NCBI GenBank assembly: GCA_017427065.1
Contig: JAFRTL010000005.1
Location: 1-64,000 of the forward strand
Source of the DNA: Bacteroidaceae bacterium
GTDB taxonomy: Bacteria > Bacteroidota > Bacteroidia > Bacteroidales > Bacteroidaceae
Direction of reading: 5' to 3'
Length of the DNA stretch: 64,000 bases
The position numbers and the translations under genes were made by a program. The notes under the pieces were generated by a model, which saw nothing but the letters and a program-made list of their open reading frames with translations, made no database searches and was not told the DNA's origin. This document shows positions 32,747 through 44,100 of this stretch, one piece after another; the first letter of the stretch is position 1; each line of letters begins with the position of its first letter.

Positions 32747-33736
32747 CCTCAAGCCCTGTTTCACATAATCATTATTTGGTGAAACCAATTTCACCTTCCC
32801 AGCCACTTCATCTAAAGACACTGAAAGCATGCGGTTGCCACGGACAGCCACCATCCGGCCGAATTTACCTGAAGCTATCAACTCAGCCGCATGTCCGCCC
32901 ATCATAGTTGCAAGATTACGATCGAAAGAAGTCGGACTACCACCACGTTGTATATATCCCAACACTGTTTCTCGGGTTTCTACTCCTGTCTCATACTCTA
33001 TTTCCTCAGCGATATACGTTGCAGCACGCTTGCGATCTTTGGTCTTGATACCTTCGCCTACCACAACGATGCTATAGGGTTTGCCCTTCTTAAAGCGATC
33101 AATAATATAATTACCTATCTTATGGATGTCGTAAGGAATTTCTGGAAGCAAAATAATGTCTCCACCACCAGCCAAACCAGAATAAAGTGCTAGCCATCCT
33201 GCCTTATGTCCCATCACTTCTATCACCATTACCCTTCGATGTGAGTTAGCCGTAGAATGTAAACGGTCTATTGCCTCAGTGGCAATACTTACCGCAGAAT
33301 CAAAACCGAAGCTATAGTCGGTACCCCATACATCGTTATCAATGGTTTTAGGAATAGTCACGGTATTGATACCCATCTCCATCATTCTGGCAGCAGTAGC
33401 CATGGTACTATTTCCTCCAATACATACCAAACAATCAAGTCCCATTTTCTTGATATTCTTGGAAATAAGCGTTGGCTTATCTGTGCCAGGCATCAAGTCG
33501 TCCTTTTGGAATGGGTTTTCTCTAGAAGTTCCCAGAATAGTACCACCCATACCCAACAGCCCAGACAAAGATTCTTCTGTGATGAGCGAAGTCTCATCTG
33601 TGATAAGTCCTTGGAAACCATTATGAATACCAACTACCTCCATCTGATAGTGATGAATCGCCGTTTTGCAAATACCACGGATGGTGGCATTGATGCCAGG
33701 ACAATCTCCTCCCGATGTCAAAATACCTATTCTCAT
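32726..33736 (-). CDS. pfkA: 6-phosphofructokinase (donor type uncertain)
   Basis: The 336-residue protein phosphorylates fructose 6-phosphate in glycolysis. Family marks are ILTSGGDCPGINATIRG, the substrate loop PKTIDNDVWGTD, and VEVMGHKAGW-like text (VIEVMGHKAGWLAL). At the nucleotide-contact site the usual GGDGS of ATP enzymes is GGNST (Asn109, Ser110), and a lysine (Lys130) stands in PKTIDND as in pyrophosphate enzymes. The pattern fits neither standard class, so ATP versus PPi use is not decided by sequence. It converges with rnc and overlaps its last 21 nt. Confidence 0.88.
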   Translation of the reverse strand: MRIGILTSGGDCPGINATIRGICKTAIHHYQMEVVGIHNGFQGLITDETSLITEESLSGLLGMGGTILGTSRENPFQKDDLMPGTDKPTLISKNIKKMGLDCLVCIGGNSTMATAARMMEMGINTVTIPKTIDNDVWGTDYSFGFDSAVSIATEAIDRLHSTANSHRRVMVIEVMGHKAGWLALYSGLAGGGDIILLPEIPYDIHKIGNYIIDRFKKGKPYSIVVVGEGIKTKDRKRAATYIAEEIEYETGVETRETVLGYIQRGGSPTSFDRNLATMMGGHAAELIASGKFGRMVAVRGNRMLSVSLDEVAGKVKLVSPNNDYVKQGLRLGVCFG

Positions 33737-33833
33737 ACATCAAATTATTAAGGATGGTGCTACTTTTTTCTCTTTTCAGCTTGTAAAATTAGAAAAAAAA
33801 TAGAAAAAACGAGGATATAAGGATAAATAAGAT

Positions 33834-33841
33834 TATTTTTG
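33834..33841 (+). promoter_or_regulatory. -7 element before the GH3-fold gene
   Basis: TATTTTTG fits TAnnTTTG and lies 20 nt before the ATG at 33862. Confidence 0.5.
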
Positions 33842-33861
33842 CACGCGATTTTAAGGAAAAG

Positions 33862-35379
33862 ATGAACCTTACAAGAATAATAGACACTCTATATTTCACT
33901 CCGCGCTATCATAAGATAGAACGATATGCCACCCACGCTGCCGAAATTCAGCAACGTGTATTTCAGCGTCTTATCCATAAGGCGACAGACACAGAATGGG
34001 GTAAAAAATACGGTTACGCCTCTATTCGCAGTTATGAAGATTTTGCCAATAGCGTCCCCGTGAATACCTATGAGGAAATAAAAGCCTATATAGAACGTAT
34101 GCGCCGAGGAGAGCAAAACCTACTTTGGCCTTCGGAAATCAAATGGTTTGCTAAATCATCTGGAACTACCAACGATAAGAGTAAATTTCTACCTGTAAGT
34201 CATGAATCCATACACGACACCCATTTCCAAGGTGGTATAGATGCTGTGGCACTTTACCTACAGATGAATCCTAAGAGTCGATTTTTCTCAGGTAGAGGAT
34301 TGATTTTAGGTGGAAGTCATGAACCTAACTATGGAGGAAAAGGACTCGTTGGTGATCTTTCCGCCATTTTGATAGAGAACATTCTTCCTATAGGTGGCTA
34401 CCTACGAGTTCCCAGTAAGAAAATAGCCCTGATGGAGCACTTTGAACCCAAGATGGAAGCCATTGCCAGGACTACTATTCATCGACATATAACCAGCCTT
34501 TCAGGTGTTCCTTCATGGATGTTGGTGCTTATCAAGCACATTTTGGAAAAAACTGGGAAGCAGTACTTGGATGAGGTGTGGCCAGATTTAGAGGTCTTTT
34601 TCCACGGAGGTGTAGCATTTACACCTTATCGCCACCAGTATGAGGAACTCATACAGAATCCCAACATGCATTATGTGGAGACCTACAATGCCTCTGAAGG
34701 TTACTTCGCTTCACAGAACGATCTGAATGACCATGCCATGTTGCTTATGATAGATTATGGCATCTTTTTCGAATTCATGCCACTGGAAGAGTTAGGCAAA
34801 GATAATCCTAAGGTGGTGCCTCTTGAGGGGGTTGAGTTAGAGAAAAACTATGCCGTAGTTATCAGTACTTCCGCAGGTTTGTGGCGATACATGATAGGCG
34901 ACACGGTGAAATTCACCTCAAAGAATCCATATAAGATTGTCATCACCGGTCGTACCAAGCATTTTATCAATGCCTTTGGTGAAGAACTTATCGTGGACAA
35001 TGCTGAGAAAGGTTTGGAGAAAGCTTGTGCAGAGACTGGGGCTCAGATAACCGACTATACCGCTGCTCCTGTATTCATGGATGCCCATGCTAAATGCAGA
35101 CACCAATGGCTGATAGAGTTTGCCAAGATGCCTGACAACCTGCAGCGCTTTGCTACCATCCTGGATGAAACTCTGAAGGAAGTGAACTCCGACTATGAGG
35201 CTAAGCGCCAAAATAACCTGGCATTACAACCGCTGGAGGTAATTGTGGCACGCGAACATCTGTTTAACGACTGGCTGGACCAGAAGGGAAAATTGGGCGG
35301 ACAGCACAAGATTCCACGCCTAAGCAACAACCGCGACTACATCGAAGAGATGCTGGAACTGAATAAAACTAAAGATTGA
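33862..35379 (+). CDS. GH3-superfamily acyl-adenylate-forming protein
   Basis: The name GH3 refers to the plant auxin-responsive family, not glycoside hydrolase 3. Plant members adenylate a carboxylic acid and join it to an amino acid; bacterial functions are mostly unknown. The 505-residue protein has the phosphate-binding motif [14 protein letters not shown] near residue 98, a [11 protein letters not shown] block near 275, and [20 protein letters not shown] near 345. It is commonly found in Bacteroidetes. The stop codon lies 14 nt before the cysS start, so the two genes are co-transcribed. Confidence 0.85.
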   Translation: MNLTRIIDTLYFTPRYHKIERYATHAAEIQQRVFQRLIHKATDTEWGKKYGYASIRSYEDFANSVPVNTYEEIKAYIERMRRGEQNLLWPSEIKWFAKSSGTTNDKSKFLPVSHESIHDTHFQGGIDAVALYLQMNPKSRFFSGRGLILGGSHEPNYGGKGLVGDLSAILIENILPIGGYLRVPSKKIALMEHFEPKMEAIARTTIHRHITSLSGVPSWMLVLIKHILEKTGKQYLDEVWPDLEVFFHGGVAFTPYRHQYEELIQNPNMHYVETYNASEGYFASQNDLNDHAMLLMIDYGIFFEFMPLEELGKDNPKVVPLEGVELEKNYAVVISTSAGLWRYMIGDTVKFTSKNPYKIVITGRTKHFINAFGEELIVDNAEKGLEKACAETGAQITDYTAAPVFMDAHAKCRHQWLIEFAKMPDNLQRFATILDETLKEVNSDYEAKRQNNLALQPLEVIVAREHLFNDWLDQKGKLGGQHKIPRLSNNRDYIEEMLELNKTKD

Positions 35380-35393
35380 ATAATCATAATCAT

Positions 35394-36872
35394 ATGGAAA
35401 CAAACCTGTTCATTTACAATACGCTGACACGCCGCAAGGAGTTGTTCCAACCGCTGCATGCCCCACACGTAGGGATGTATGTGTGCGGCCCAACCGTTTA
35501 CGGTGATCCACACTTGGGACATGCCCGCCCTGCCATCACATTCGACTTACTGTTCCGCTATCTGAAGCATTTAGGTTATAAGGTGCGCTATGTGCGCAAC
35601 ATCACTGATGTAGGTCATCTGGAACATGATGCCGACGAAGGTGAGGACAAGATAGCCAAGAAGGCACGTTTGGAAGAACTGGAACCTATGGAGGTGGCAC
35701 AATACTATACCAACCGCTATCATCAAGCCATGGATGCACTTAATGTGCTTCCTCCTAGTATTGAACCTCATGCTTCTGGACACATCATCGAGCAAATCGG
35801 ATTGGTGAAGCAAATACTCGACAATGGTTTTGCTTATGTAAGCGATGGTTCCGTTTATTTCGATGTGCTGAAATATAACGAAAAATACCACTATGGTAAG
35901 TTGAGCGGAAGAAACCTCACCGATGTTATCAATACCTCTCGTGAGCTTGACGGACAGGATGAGAAGCGCAATCCTGTGGACTTTGCCCTCTGGAAGAAAG
36001 CACAGCCCGAGCACATCATGCGCTGGCCTTCTCCTTGGAGCGACGGTTTCCCTGGTTGGCACTGCGAATGTACCGCCATGGGCAAAAAATACTTAGGTAG
36101 TCACTTCGATATTCACGGTGGAGGGATGGACTTAGTGTTCCCACACCATGAGTGTGAGATTGCACAAGCTACCGCTTCGCAAGGTGACGACATGGTGCAC
36201 TATTGGATGCACAACAACATGATCACCATCAATGGTCAGAAAATGGGCAAGAGCCTAGGCAACTTCATCACGCTGTTTGAGTTCTTCACTGGTGATAATA
36301 AAAACTTGTCACAGGCATACAGTCCGATGACCATTCGTTTCTTCATTTTACAGGCACATTACCGCAGCACAGTGGACTTCAGTAATGAGGCACTGCAAGC
36401 TGCAGAGAAAGGATTGGAACGCTTGATGGATGCATGGCATACCTTGCAGAAACTTACACCTACAGATGCAACAACTGCCGAAGTGAAGGATCTTCGCCAG
36501 AAGTGTGACGATGCCATGAATGATGATTTAAACTCACCGATCGTGATTGCACACCTCTTCGATGCCTGCCGCGCCATCAACAGCATCGCAGCAGGTACTG
36601 CCACCATCACTGCTGCCGATTTGCAGGAACTACGTGACACATTCAGCCTCTATTGCTTCGACATTCTAGGATTGCGTGAAGACGCTGCTTCAGGCAATGC
36701 TGCCCGTGAGGAAGCCTACGCAGCAGCTGTGGATATGCTACTTGCAGAGCGTCAGAAAGCTAAGGCAGCCAAAGACTGGGCAACCAGCGATGCCATACGT
36801 AACCAACTTACCGCCTTAGGTTTTGAGATTAAGGACGGCAAAAATGGAGCGGAATGGAAACTTAATAAATAA
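35394..36872 (+). CDS. cysS: Cysteinyl-tRNA synthetase
   Basis: The 492-residue enzyme charges tRNA-Cys. Zinc and substrate cysteines appear in [19 protein letters not shown], which also holds the HIGH-type motif. GWHCECTAM and [11 protein letters not shown] complete the zinc site. The second signature is KMGKSLGN, where the usual Ser of KMSKS is Gly. I use the ATG at 35394; a TTG at 35376 overlaps the upstream stop. A strong terminator follows. Confidence 0.95.
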   Translation: METNLFIYNTLTRRKELFQPLHAPHVGMYVCGPTVYGDPHLGHARPAITFDLLFRYLKHLGYKVRYVRNITDVGHLEHDADEGEDKIAKKARLEELEPMEVAQYYTNRYHQAMDALNVLPPSIEPHASGHIIEQIGLVKQILDNGFAYVSDGSVYFDVLKYNEKYHYGKLSGRNLTDVINTSRELDGQDEKRNPVDFALWKKAQPEHIMRWPSPWSDGFPGWHCECTAMGKKYLGSHFDIHGGGMDLVFPHHECEIAQATASQGDDMVHYWMHNNMITINGQKMGKSLGNFITLFEFFTGDNKNLSQAYSPMTIRFFILQAHYRSTVDFSNEALQAAEKGLERLMDAWHTLQKLTPTDATTAEVKDLRQKCDDAMNDDLNSPIVIAHLFDACRAINSIAAGTATITAADLQELRDTFSLYCFDILGLREDAASGNAAREEAYAAAVDMLLAERQKAKAAKDWATSDAIRNQLTALGFEIKDGKNGAEWKLNK

Positions 36873-36890
36873 AAGGTATCCCCTAACAAT

Positions 36891-36924
36891 AAAAAAGCCG
36901 AGACTACTAAGCCTCGGCTTTTTT
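36891..36924. terminator. Bidirectional terminator after cysS
   Basis: GCCGAG at 36897-36902 pairs with CTCGGC at 36913-36918, flanked by A6 and T6, giving a 12-bp stem. It serves both cysS and the convergent DUF3108 gene. Confidence 0.9.
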
Positions 36925-36932
36925 ATTTTATC

Positions 36933-37730
36933 TCATTTCACTAATGAAGAAAGGGGATATCGATTTCCCGTAACGCTCTTGAAATATACGCGGGCTGTAC
37001 CAAACTTCAGACTCAAGTCTAGCCTTAGAGGTAAATGACAAGGATCGTCACTCACATAGAACTTGATAATCTCAGAATCCTTTCCATCACGATGTGTAAT
37101 GTAGCTGTAAATCAGTGTTCGATAAGTATGCCCATCCTTGGCTTCAAGATTCTTAACACCTTGATAGATAAGTGTACCTTCCTCTACCTGCTTTCCGCTA
37201 GCTAGAGGAAAGTCAAAACGCTGTCCAGGTTTCAGGTTAGTAGTCGCCAAAGAACGTGCCCACCCCATGATGCTTACCATATCGAAAATACAACGGCTAT
37301 CAGTTTTCTCACTATAGATCGTACCACTATCACGTTTATAACGACTCTGCTTCACACTGGCCACACCACCGCTATAGCTGTAATGTGCTTCCTCCACCGT
37401 ATAACGATCATTCTCCTCTGCTCCCTTGCGATAGTAAAGAGGCTCCAGACGCAAGCTCACGATACTGGTAAGTGTATCGCGCATCTTAAAGACAGAATCG
37501 GCGGTCTTATTGGTATTTGCCAAAAGTTCCATGCGGTAACCCTGCTTCCCATTATAAGTAGTAGAACTGATATTGAAACTGGCAGTTCCCACTTTCTTGG
37601 CTATGATACCCCAATTGAAATAGAGTTCGTAGCTGACTTGCTCTCCTGCACTAAAAGCCGTATTTTCCACACCACATTGAGCATGGAGAGGCAGCGATGA
37701 GACTGCCAATAAAAGTACAAGCACCCCCAA
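36933..37730 (-). CDS. DUF3108 secreted protein
   Basis: The mature protein (AGEQVSYELYFNWGIIAKKV, GTASFNISSTTYNGKQGYRM) fits the DUF3108 beta-rich envelope family, whose function is not known. The open frame starts at 37808, but that would overlap the upstream gene by 77 nt. I propose TTG at 37730, just after the upstream stop, giving a signal peptide LLLAVSSLPLHAQ. A GTG at 37724 is possible. The pairing with the upstream Ig-like lipoprotein suggests a common envelope task. Confidence 0.75.
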   Translation of the reverse strand: MGVLVLLLAVSSLPLHAQCGVENTAFSAGEQVSYELYFNWGIIAKKVGTASFNISSTTYNGKQGYRMELLANTNKTADSVFKMRDTLTSIVSLRLEPLYYRKGAEENDRYTVEEAHYSYSGGVASVKQSRYKRDSGTIYSEKTDSRCIFDMVSIMGWARSLATTNLKPGQRFDFPLASGKQVEEGTLIYQGVKNLEAKDGHTYRTLIYSYITHRDGKDSEIIKFYVSDDPCHLPLRLDLSLKFGTARVYFKSVTGNRYPLSSLVK

Positions 37731-37731
37731 C

Positions 37732-39714
37732 TTAGAAGCCCATGCTGCTGCGCTGATTACGCATGCTCGAACTTGTGCTGCTGCGGTTATTGTTCTGACT
37801 AGACGCATTACGATCCCTCCTGTTTTGAGTTGTTTCAGGTTTCTGTTTCTTTAAATCATCCGGCTTCTGCTTATCTAGCGGAAGCTCATGCACATCCCAG
37901 TTCTGATAAATGTCAAAGTTGGCCTTCAACTCCAGAATCTGGTTATAGTAGTACACCATTTCAGGTTCCAAGTGTAAGTCGTAGTCCCCCGTATCCCATC
38001 TGCCATTTCCATTGACATCTACAACCAATCTAGCCCCATACTTGCCCGGGTTCAGGTAGTAGAAATCAGCATGGCCATCTATCAGGTCCACGGTACGTAC
38101 CACGTTATCGCGCTCATCCAGAAGTTCCACGAAGGCAGTGGTATCTACACCCATTACCGTATAGAACAACTGTCCATATTCTTCCAACGGTTTTATCTTA
38201 AACGCATTCTCCGTCTTATTGGTAATTAAACCATAAAGTCCTGTCACTGCCGCAGAATCCACCCTCAACTTATAGTTGCCATCTACCTCCCAATCGGCAT
38301 AGATATTATACACTTTCAAGTCGGTAGAATCCTGCTGAAACTCGAAGGGGATAGCCGCAAAAGTAGAGTCGGCCTGCATCTTCTCCAAATGGATGGCGGC
38401 GGTATCTAAACGTTGCACAGGTTCTTGGAAAGTAAGCGACAGATAGTCGTAGATATCCAATGTCCCAGGGGCATAAACTTCCATAGGAAGTGGCTTTATC
38501 TCAGGTTTCTTTACCTCTAAGGTATCCCCATGCTTCAGGCGACGTTCTTCTTCCTTCTTCGCCTGTTCTGCAGCCTTGCGTTCTTGCTCCGTAGGTGGCT
38601 TAGCACGATAAGTGACGCGCAAGGTATCTGTGCGTGGCTGCAACTGATAGAGTGAATCCGTATAAAGATAAGAAACACTCATCAACAGGGTATCCATCTT
38701 AATTAATGTGGAGTCTTTAAGCCAGTATTGCAACGTATCACGAACCCCATTGTTCAACTCTATCACGAAAGCACTGTCCGCATTGAAATTCAGTCCCTTA
38801 ATCACAGGCATGCTATCGCTTGGGGCAGTGAAATTCAATTTAAACTTATGCGCTTCCTCACGATTGAAACCAGCCAGACGACGGTTAGGACGATTTTGCT
38901 TGAAGTTGCGTAAGATAATATTATCAGGCATATAATAGGTATAGCTCACAGGCACGATGGTGTCGATGGTCAGTGAGTCTATCCAAACCGTATCCTGTCG
39001 CATGCGAGGTTCAGAAGTTGGAATGATAACGGAATCACTAAACGCCACTTGCTCCGTAGGTTGTGAGAATTTGTAATCCCTATCATCATCCTGAAGAGCA
39101 AACACGTGATACTTACCTGGTGCAATGCCGCGGATAGAAAAATAACCACGACTATCACTGCGTCCCATACGCTCAAAAGGCTTGGACTGAAACACCGTAT
39201 CGCTCAAATCGGCATAAAGTCCCACCACAGCCCCCTTAATTGGTTCCAGATTAGAGGCATTCAGCACCGTACCAGCCACAGCCAATGTATCCAATTGTTC
39301 ACCAGTAGAAAACGTATAAGTAAACTGAGTCAGTGGATTACCCTCATTATTATCTTGAATAGCATCGGCAAAGTCGATGGTATAAGTCGTATTAGGCTGC
39401 AAAGAGTCTTGCAGGTTCACCACAACCTTCTTTCCACTAGCTTTGATTTCAGGAGCCTGTGCCTGCGGTGGAGAGAACACGATTTTCTCCTGAGGCTTAT
39501 CAAGTTTAATGTACTCATCAAACTCAATGGTGAAGCGCTTGGTATTCTTCTGGTTCACAGACCCTAGCCTTGGTGAGGACTCCTTCATCACAGGAGGGTC
39601 AAAATCCTCTTCCCCACCCTCAAGCCTGCCTATGCTGGCACAAGAGTAAAGCACCACGGCACTGCCAATCAACAGCAGTGTACGTTTTCCCCATATTTTG
39701 AGCTTGTTTTTCAT
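37732..39714 (-). CDS. Large lipoprotein with Ig-like domain
   Basis: The start MKNKLKIWGKRTLLLIGSAV leads to a lipobox (LYSC). The acidic GGEEDFDPP soon after the cysteine resembles signals for surface export in Bacteroidetes. Residues about 45-145 are an SbsA-type Ig-like domain (PRLGSVNQKNTKRFTIEFDE, FADAIQDNNEGNP). A carboxypeptidase-regulatory-like fold follows (GTVLNASNLEPIKGAVVGLY, GYFSIRGIAPGKYHVFALQD), then beta-rich repeats. The C-terminus is a low-complexity Lys/Asn/Ser/Arg tail. I start at the ATG at 39714; 39726 is also open. The function is unknown; a scaffold or surface-adhesion role is a guess. Confidence 0.78.
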   Translation of the reverse strand: MKNKLKIWGKRTLLLIGSAVVLYSCASIGRLEGGEEDFDPPVMKESSPRLGSVNQKNTKRFTIEFDEYIKLDKPQEKIVFSPPQAQAPEIKASGKKVVVNLQDSLQPNTTYTIDFADAIQDNNEGNPLTQFTYTFSTGEQLDTLAVAGTVLNASNLEPIKGAVVGLYADLSDTVFQSKPFERMGRSDSRGYFSIRGIAPGKYHVFALQDDDRDYKFSQPTEQVAFSDSVIIPTSEPRMRQDTVWIDSLTIDTIVPVSYTYYMPDNIILRNFKQNRPNRRLAGFNREEAHKFKLNFTAPSDSMPVIKGLNFNADSAFVIELNNGVRDTLQYWLKDSTLIKMDTLLMSVSYLYTDSLYQLQPRTDTLRVTYRAKPPTEQERKAAEQAKKEEERRLKHGDTLEVKKPEIKPLPMEVYAPGTLDIYDYLSLTFQEPVQRLDTAAIHLEKMQADSTFAAIPFEFQQDSTDLKVYNIYADWEVDGNYKLRVDSAAVTGLYGLITNKTENAFKIKPLEEYGQLFYTVMGVDTTAFVELLDERDNVVRTVDLIDGHADFYYLNPGKYGARLVVDVNGNGRWDTGDYDLHLEPEMVYYYNQILELKANFDIYQNWDVHELPLDKQKPDDLKKQKPETTQNRRDRNASSQNNNRSSTSSSMRNQRSSMGF

Positions 39715-39723
39715 TCCAATTTG

Positions 39724-39742
39724 CAAAATTAGTGCAAAAATA
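39724..39742 (-). promoter_or_regulatory. Tandem -7 elements of the Ig-like lipoprotein gene
   Basis: The minus strand carries TATTTTTG at 39742-39735 and TAATTTTG at 39731-39724, just before the ATG at 39714. The closer one would give a nearly leaderless mRNA. Confidence 0.5.
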
Positions 39743-39878
39743 CATGTTCTGTACTAATATCCCTACTTTCCCAAGAAAATTTAACAACTCAGACCATGAA
39801 AAAACACTTTAGAACAATTTAGTTAAGAAATGGAACATATTCTATGTATGAAATATCGTTAAAGTACCTCTCAAACGC

Positions 39879-39908
39879 TTGGAATTTCGGCAATTATTCA
39901 TAATTTTG
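39879..39908 (+). promoter_or_regulatory. Promoter of the RND efflux operon
   Basis: TTG at 39879-39881, 19 bp, then TAATTTTG at 39901-39908. The leader to the ATG at 39959 is about 45 nt. No regulator gene or clear operator palindrome adjoins it. Confidence 0.65.
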
Positions 39909-39958
39909 CACGTTTGATAGTAAACTCCAGAACAACAAAAAGTTTAAATACATCATTT

Positions 39959-41134
39959 ATGAAAAGTAAATTACTGATTTTGGCCTCATGCATAGCTCTG
40001 GCAAGTTGCGGGGGCGGCGGCCAAATGGGAGGAGGAAATGCTCCTCAGATCGCAACAATCACCGTACAGCCTACGAGTGCAAATCTTACAAACAGTTATC
40101 CTGCCACTATTAAGGGTAAGCAAGACATTGACATTCGCCCTATGGTAAGCGGATTCATTACCCGTCTGCATGTTGACGAAGGTGCTGTGGTTCGCCGTGG
40201 ACAGGTGCTCTTTACCATCGACCAGGTGCAATACCTCTCTGCAGTGGAGCAAGGCAAAGCTGCCGTAGAAACAGCCAAGGCCGCTTTGGGTACTGCACAA
40301 CTTACCTATGACAACAAGGTGCGCCTGAACCAAAAACAGATTATCAGCGACTATGACTTGGCTATGAGCGCCAACCAACTGGAACAGGCCAAGGCTGCGT
40401 TGACTCAGGCACAAGCCACTCTGACCTACGCACAGAAGAACCTCTCATATACCAATGTCACTTCCCCAAGCGATGGCGTGGTGGGTAGCATCCCTTACCG
40501 TCTGGGTGCCTTGGTGAGCCCTCAGAGCGTACAACCACTGACCACCGTGAGCGACAATACCAACATGTATGCCTACTTCTCACTGACGGAACGCGAACTG
40601 CTCGACCTGACCAAGGGTGGCAGTTCCCTGAGCGAAGTGATCAAGAACATGCCTGATATCCACCTGCAGCTTATTGATGGAAGCATGTATCCTGAGGCTG
40701 GCCGCGTGGAGACCATCAGCGGTGTGATCGACCAAGCCACAGGTAGTGTGAGCCTTCGTGCCCTATTCCCTAATCCTGGCAAGTTGCTGCGTAGCGGCGG
40801 TACTGCCAACGTGGTATTCCCTAACAACCTGACCAATATCTTCATCGTGCCACAAAGCGCTACTACCGAGATTCAGGACAAGAAGTTCGTCTTTGTAGTA
40901 CAGCCCGATAATACAGTAAAGAGTACTGAGATTACCGTTCACAATGTCAACGATGGTAAGAACTACATCGTGTTGGCAGGCCTCAACGCTGGTGATCGTA
41001 TCTGCATTGAGAACGTACAGAACCTGCGTACTGGCACCGCCATCACTCCTATTACTGAGGCAGAGAAGGAGGAGATCTATCAGCAGAACCTGAAAGACCA
41101 GAAGGAAGGCAATTTACAATCTGCTATGCAATAA
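39959..41134 (+). CDS. RND efflux periplasmic adaptor lipoprotein
   Basis: The adaptor links the inner-membrane pump to the outer-membrane channel. The signal ends in ALASC and is followed by a Gly-rich linker (GGGGQMGGGN). The body has a lipoyl-like half (MVSGFITRLHVDEGAVVRRG), a long helical hairpin rich in Ala/Gln, the second lipoyl half (SPSDGVVGSIPYRLGALVSP), and beta-barrel domains. The 391-residue length is normal for the AcrA/MexA type. The start is the ATG at 39959; earlier in-frame codons lack signal character. It is the first of three pump genes. Confidence 0.93.
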   Translation: MKSKLLILASCIALASCGGGGQMGGGNAPQIATITVQPTSANLTNSYPATIKGKQDIDIRPMVSGFITRLHVDEGAVVRRGQVLFTIDQVQYLSAVEQGKAAVETAKAALGTAQLTYDNKVRLNQKQIISDYDLAMSANQLEQAKAALTQAQATLTYAQKNLSYTNVTSPSDGVVGSIPYRLGALVSPQSVQPLTTVSDNTNMYAYFSLTERELLDLTKGGSSLSEVIKNMPDIHLQLIDGSMYPEAGRVETISGVIDQATGSVSLRALFPNPGKLLRSGGTANVVFPNNLTNIFIVPQSATTEIQDKKFVFVVQPDNTVKSTEITVHNVNDGKNYIVLAGLNAGDRICIENVQNLRTGTAITPITEAEKEEIYQQNLKDQKEGNLQSAMQ

Positions 41135-41146
41135 AGAATGAAGTAT

Positions 41147-41167
41147 CATAATTCATAAATCATAATT
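41147..41167. repeat. Three CATAATT-type heptamers between adaptor and pump genes
   Basis: CATAATT, CATAAAT and CATAATT follow in one 7-bp phase between the stop at 41134 and the ATG at 41181. Confidence 0.6.
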
Positions 41168-41180
41168 TCGAAAGACATAT

Positions 41181-44100
41181 ATGAGACTTGATACATTTAT
41201 CAACAGACCGGTACTCTCCACGGTAATCTCCATCCTGATAGTCATTCTCGGCTTCATCGGGCTGACAGGCTTGCCTATTGAGCAGTACCCTAATATTGCG
41301 CCACCTACCATCATGGTGTATACCACCTACCCTGGTGCCAACGCGCAGACCGTTTTGAACTCCGTGATTGCTCCGCTGGAAAACCAGATCAATGGTGTGG
41401 AGCACATGATGTATATGAACTCCAGTGCCTCCAACACTGGTACAGCTTCTATCCAGATCTACTTCGAGCAAGGCACTGATCCTGATATGGCCGCCGTGCA
41501 GGTGCAGAACCGTGTGTCTATGGCACAGGGCCTCATGCCTGCCGAGGTTACCCGTGTAGGTATCATCACCATGAAGCGCCAGAGCTCCATGTTGCTGATT
41601 TTCTCACTCTATGATGAGAGCGATACTTACACTACCGAATTCATAGAGAACTATGCCGCCATCAACATTATCCCCGAGGTGCAGCGTACCTATGGTGTAG
41701 GACAGGCACAGGTGATGGGTGTGGACTACTCCATGCGTATCTGGCTGAAGCCTGATGTGATGGCACAATACGGACTGATGCCAACTGATATTTCTGCCGC
41801 TCTGGCTGAGCAGAACATCGAGGCAGCCCCAGGTTCGTTGGGCGTGAATGCCAACCAGACCTATCAGTACACTCTGCGCTACAAGGGCCGTTTACAGCAA
41901 CCTGAGGAGTTCGAGGACATCGTGCTGAAGTCACTGCCTAACGGCGAGTTGCTGCGCATCAGCGACGTGGCCGATGTAGAGCTAGGTCGTATGAGCTACT
42001 CGTTCTACAACCGTGTGAACGGACATAAGGGTGTGACCTGCGTGGCCATGCAGCTCCCTGGTTCTAACGCTACCCAAGCCGTCAACGAGATACAAGCCGT
42101 GCTCGATAGGTTCAGTGAGGACCTGCCTTCAGGTCTGAAGATCAATGTGGCACAGAGTGTAAATGAATTCCTCTACGCCTCTATCTATGAGGTGGTCAAG
42201 ACTTTGATCGAGGCCTTCGTACTGGTGTTCCTTGTAGTATATATCTTCCTGCAAGACATGCGCTCTACGCTGATCCCAGCCATTGCCATCCCTGTGGCAT
42301 TGATTGGTACCTTCTTCGTACTGAAGCTCTTTGGCTTCAGCTTGAACCTGCTCACGCTCTCGGCGTTAGTGCTCGCCATTGCTATTGTGGTCGATGATGC
42401 CATTGTGGTGGTGGAGGGCGTCCATGCGAAACTCGACCAAGGCTATACCGATGCACGTATGGCCAGTATCGATGCCATGAAGGAGCTGGGTGGTGCCATC
42501 GTATCCATCACGCTGGTCATGATGTCCGTGTTCATCCCAGTGAGCTTCATGGGAGGTACCGCAGGTACATTCTACCAGCAGTTTGGTCTTACCATGGCCA
42601 TCGCCATTGGCTTCTCCGCTATCAACGCCTTGACACTGAGTCCTGCCCTGTGTGCCGTGTTCCTGAAGCCTCACAAGAAAGAAGATGAGGAAAAGGAACC
42701 ATCGCGCGTGGAGAAATTCCACCGCTGGTTCAATCGCAAGTACGAAAAGATTCTGGAGAAATATAAGGAGAAAGTACACTACTTCATCGAACACAAGGTC
42801 CTCTCCTTCGTCATCACAGGCGCAAGTATCCTGGCCCTGATCATACTCATGGCCATCACGCCTACGGGTATGGTGCCACAGGAAGACACAGGTACGCTGA
42901 TGGGGTCTGTGACCTTGCCTGCAGGTACGTCACAAGAGCGAGCCATCGAGATCATGGAGCGCGTGGATAGCCTGGTGGCAGCTGAGCCTGCTGTGGCTTC
43001 ACGTACTATGGTGTCTGGCTTCAGCTTCATAGGTGGTAGCGGTCCGTCCTATGGTTCGTTCATCATCAAGCTGAAGGACTTCGACGATCGTGGCCTGATG
43101 CAGAACTCCAACGTGGTCTTCATCACCCTCTACATGCGGGCGCAGAAGATTATTAAGGAAGCCCAGGTGCTGTTCTTCCAGCCTCCTATGATTCCTGGTT
43201 ACTCCATCTCCAGTGATATCCAGATGTATATGCAGGATAAGACAGGTGGTACGCTCGATCGCTTCTACGAGGTGGTGAACGAGTACAATGCTGCCCTGTC
43301 ACAGCGTCCGGAGATTAACTCCGCCACCACGTCGTTCGACCCGAACTTCCCACAGTATCAGATCGACATCGACGCTGCAGCTTGTAAGCGTGCCGGCATC
43401 AGCCCAAGCACCATCCTTACCACCCTGCAGGGCTACTACGGCGGTCTGTACTCTTCAAACTTCAACCGTTTCGGACGTATGTACCGTGTGATGGTGCAGG
43501 GCGATCCTTACTCTACCCGCAACCTCGAGACGCTCAACAGCATCAAGGTGAAGAGCGGTGCAGAGATGGCGCCTATCACCCAGTTCATGACGCTTACCAA
43601 GGTTTACGGACCAGATGTGATCAACCGTTTCAACATGTTTACCGCCATGACCGTGATGGTGTCACCAGCTACTGGTTACACCTCTGGACAGGCATTGCAG
43701 GCCATTGAAGAGGTGGCTCGCGAGAACCTGCCTACCGGCTTCAGCTATGAGCTTGGCGGTATGGCACGTGAGGAGGCTGAGACCAGCGGCAATACCACCG
43801 CCATGATCTTCCTGCTCTGCTTCGTGTTCGTGTACCTGTTGCTGAGTGCCCAGTATGAGAGCTACATCCTGCCGTTGGCCGTATTGCTCTCCGTACCATT
43901 CGGCCTCATGGGTAGCTTCATCTTCGTCAACATCATGAGCGCCATCGGCAGCACCTCTATACTCTCCCTCATCATGGGTTCTATGAGTAACGATATCTAC
44001 ATGCAGATTGCCCTCATCATGCTCATGGGTCTGTTGGCCAAGAACGCCATCCTGATTGTGGAGTTCGCCCTCGACCGTCGTAAGATGGGTATGAGCCTCA

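Noticed and set aside
33862-35379. Glycoside hydrolase family 3
   Set aside because: The GH3 label belongs to the auxin-responsive acyl-adenylase superfamily. There is no glycosidase motif, and the [10 protein letters not shown] motif is an ATP/adenylate site.
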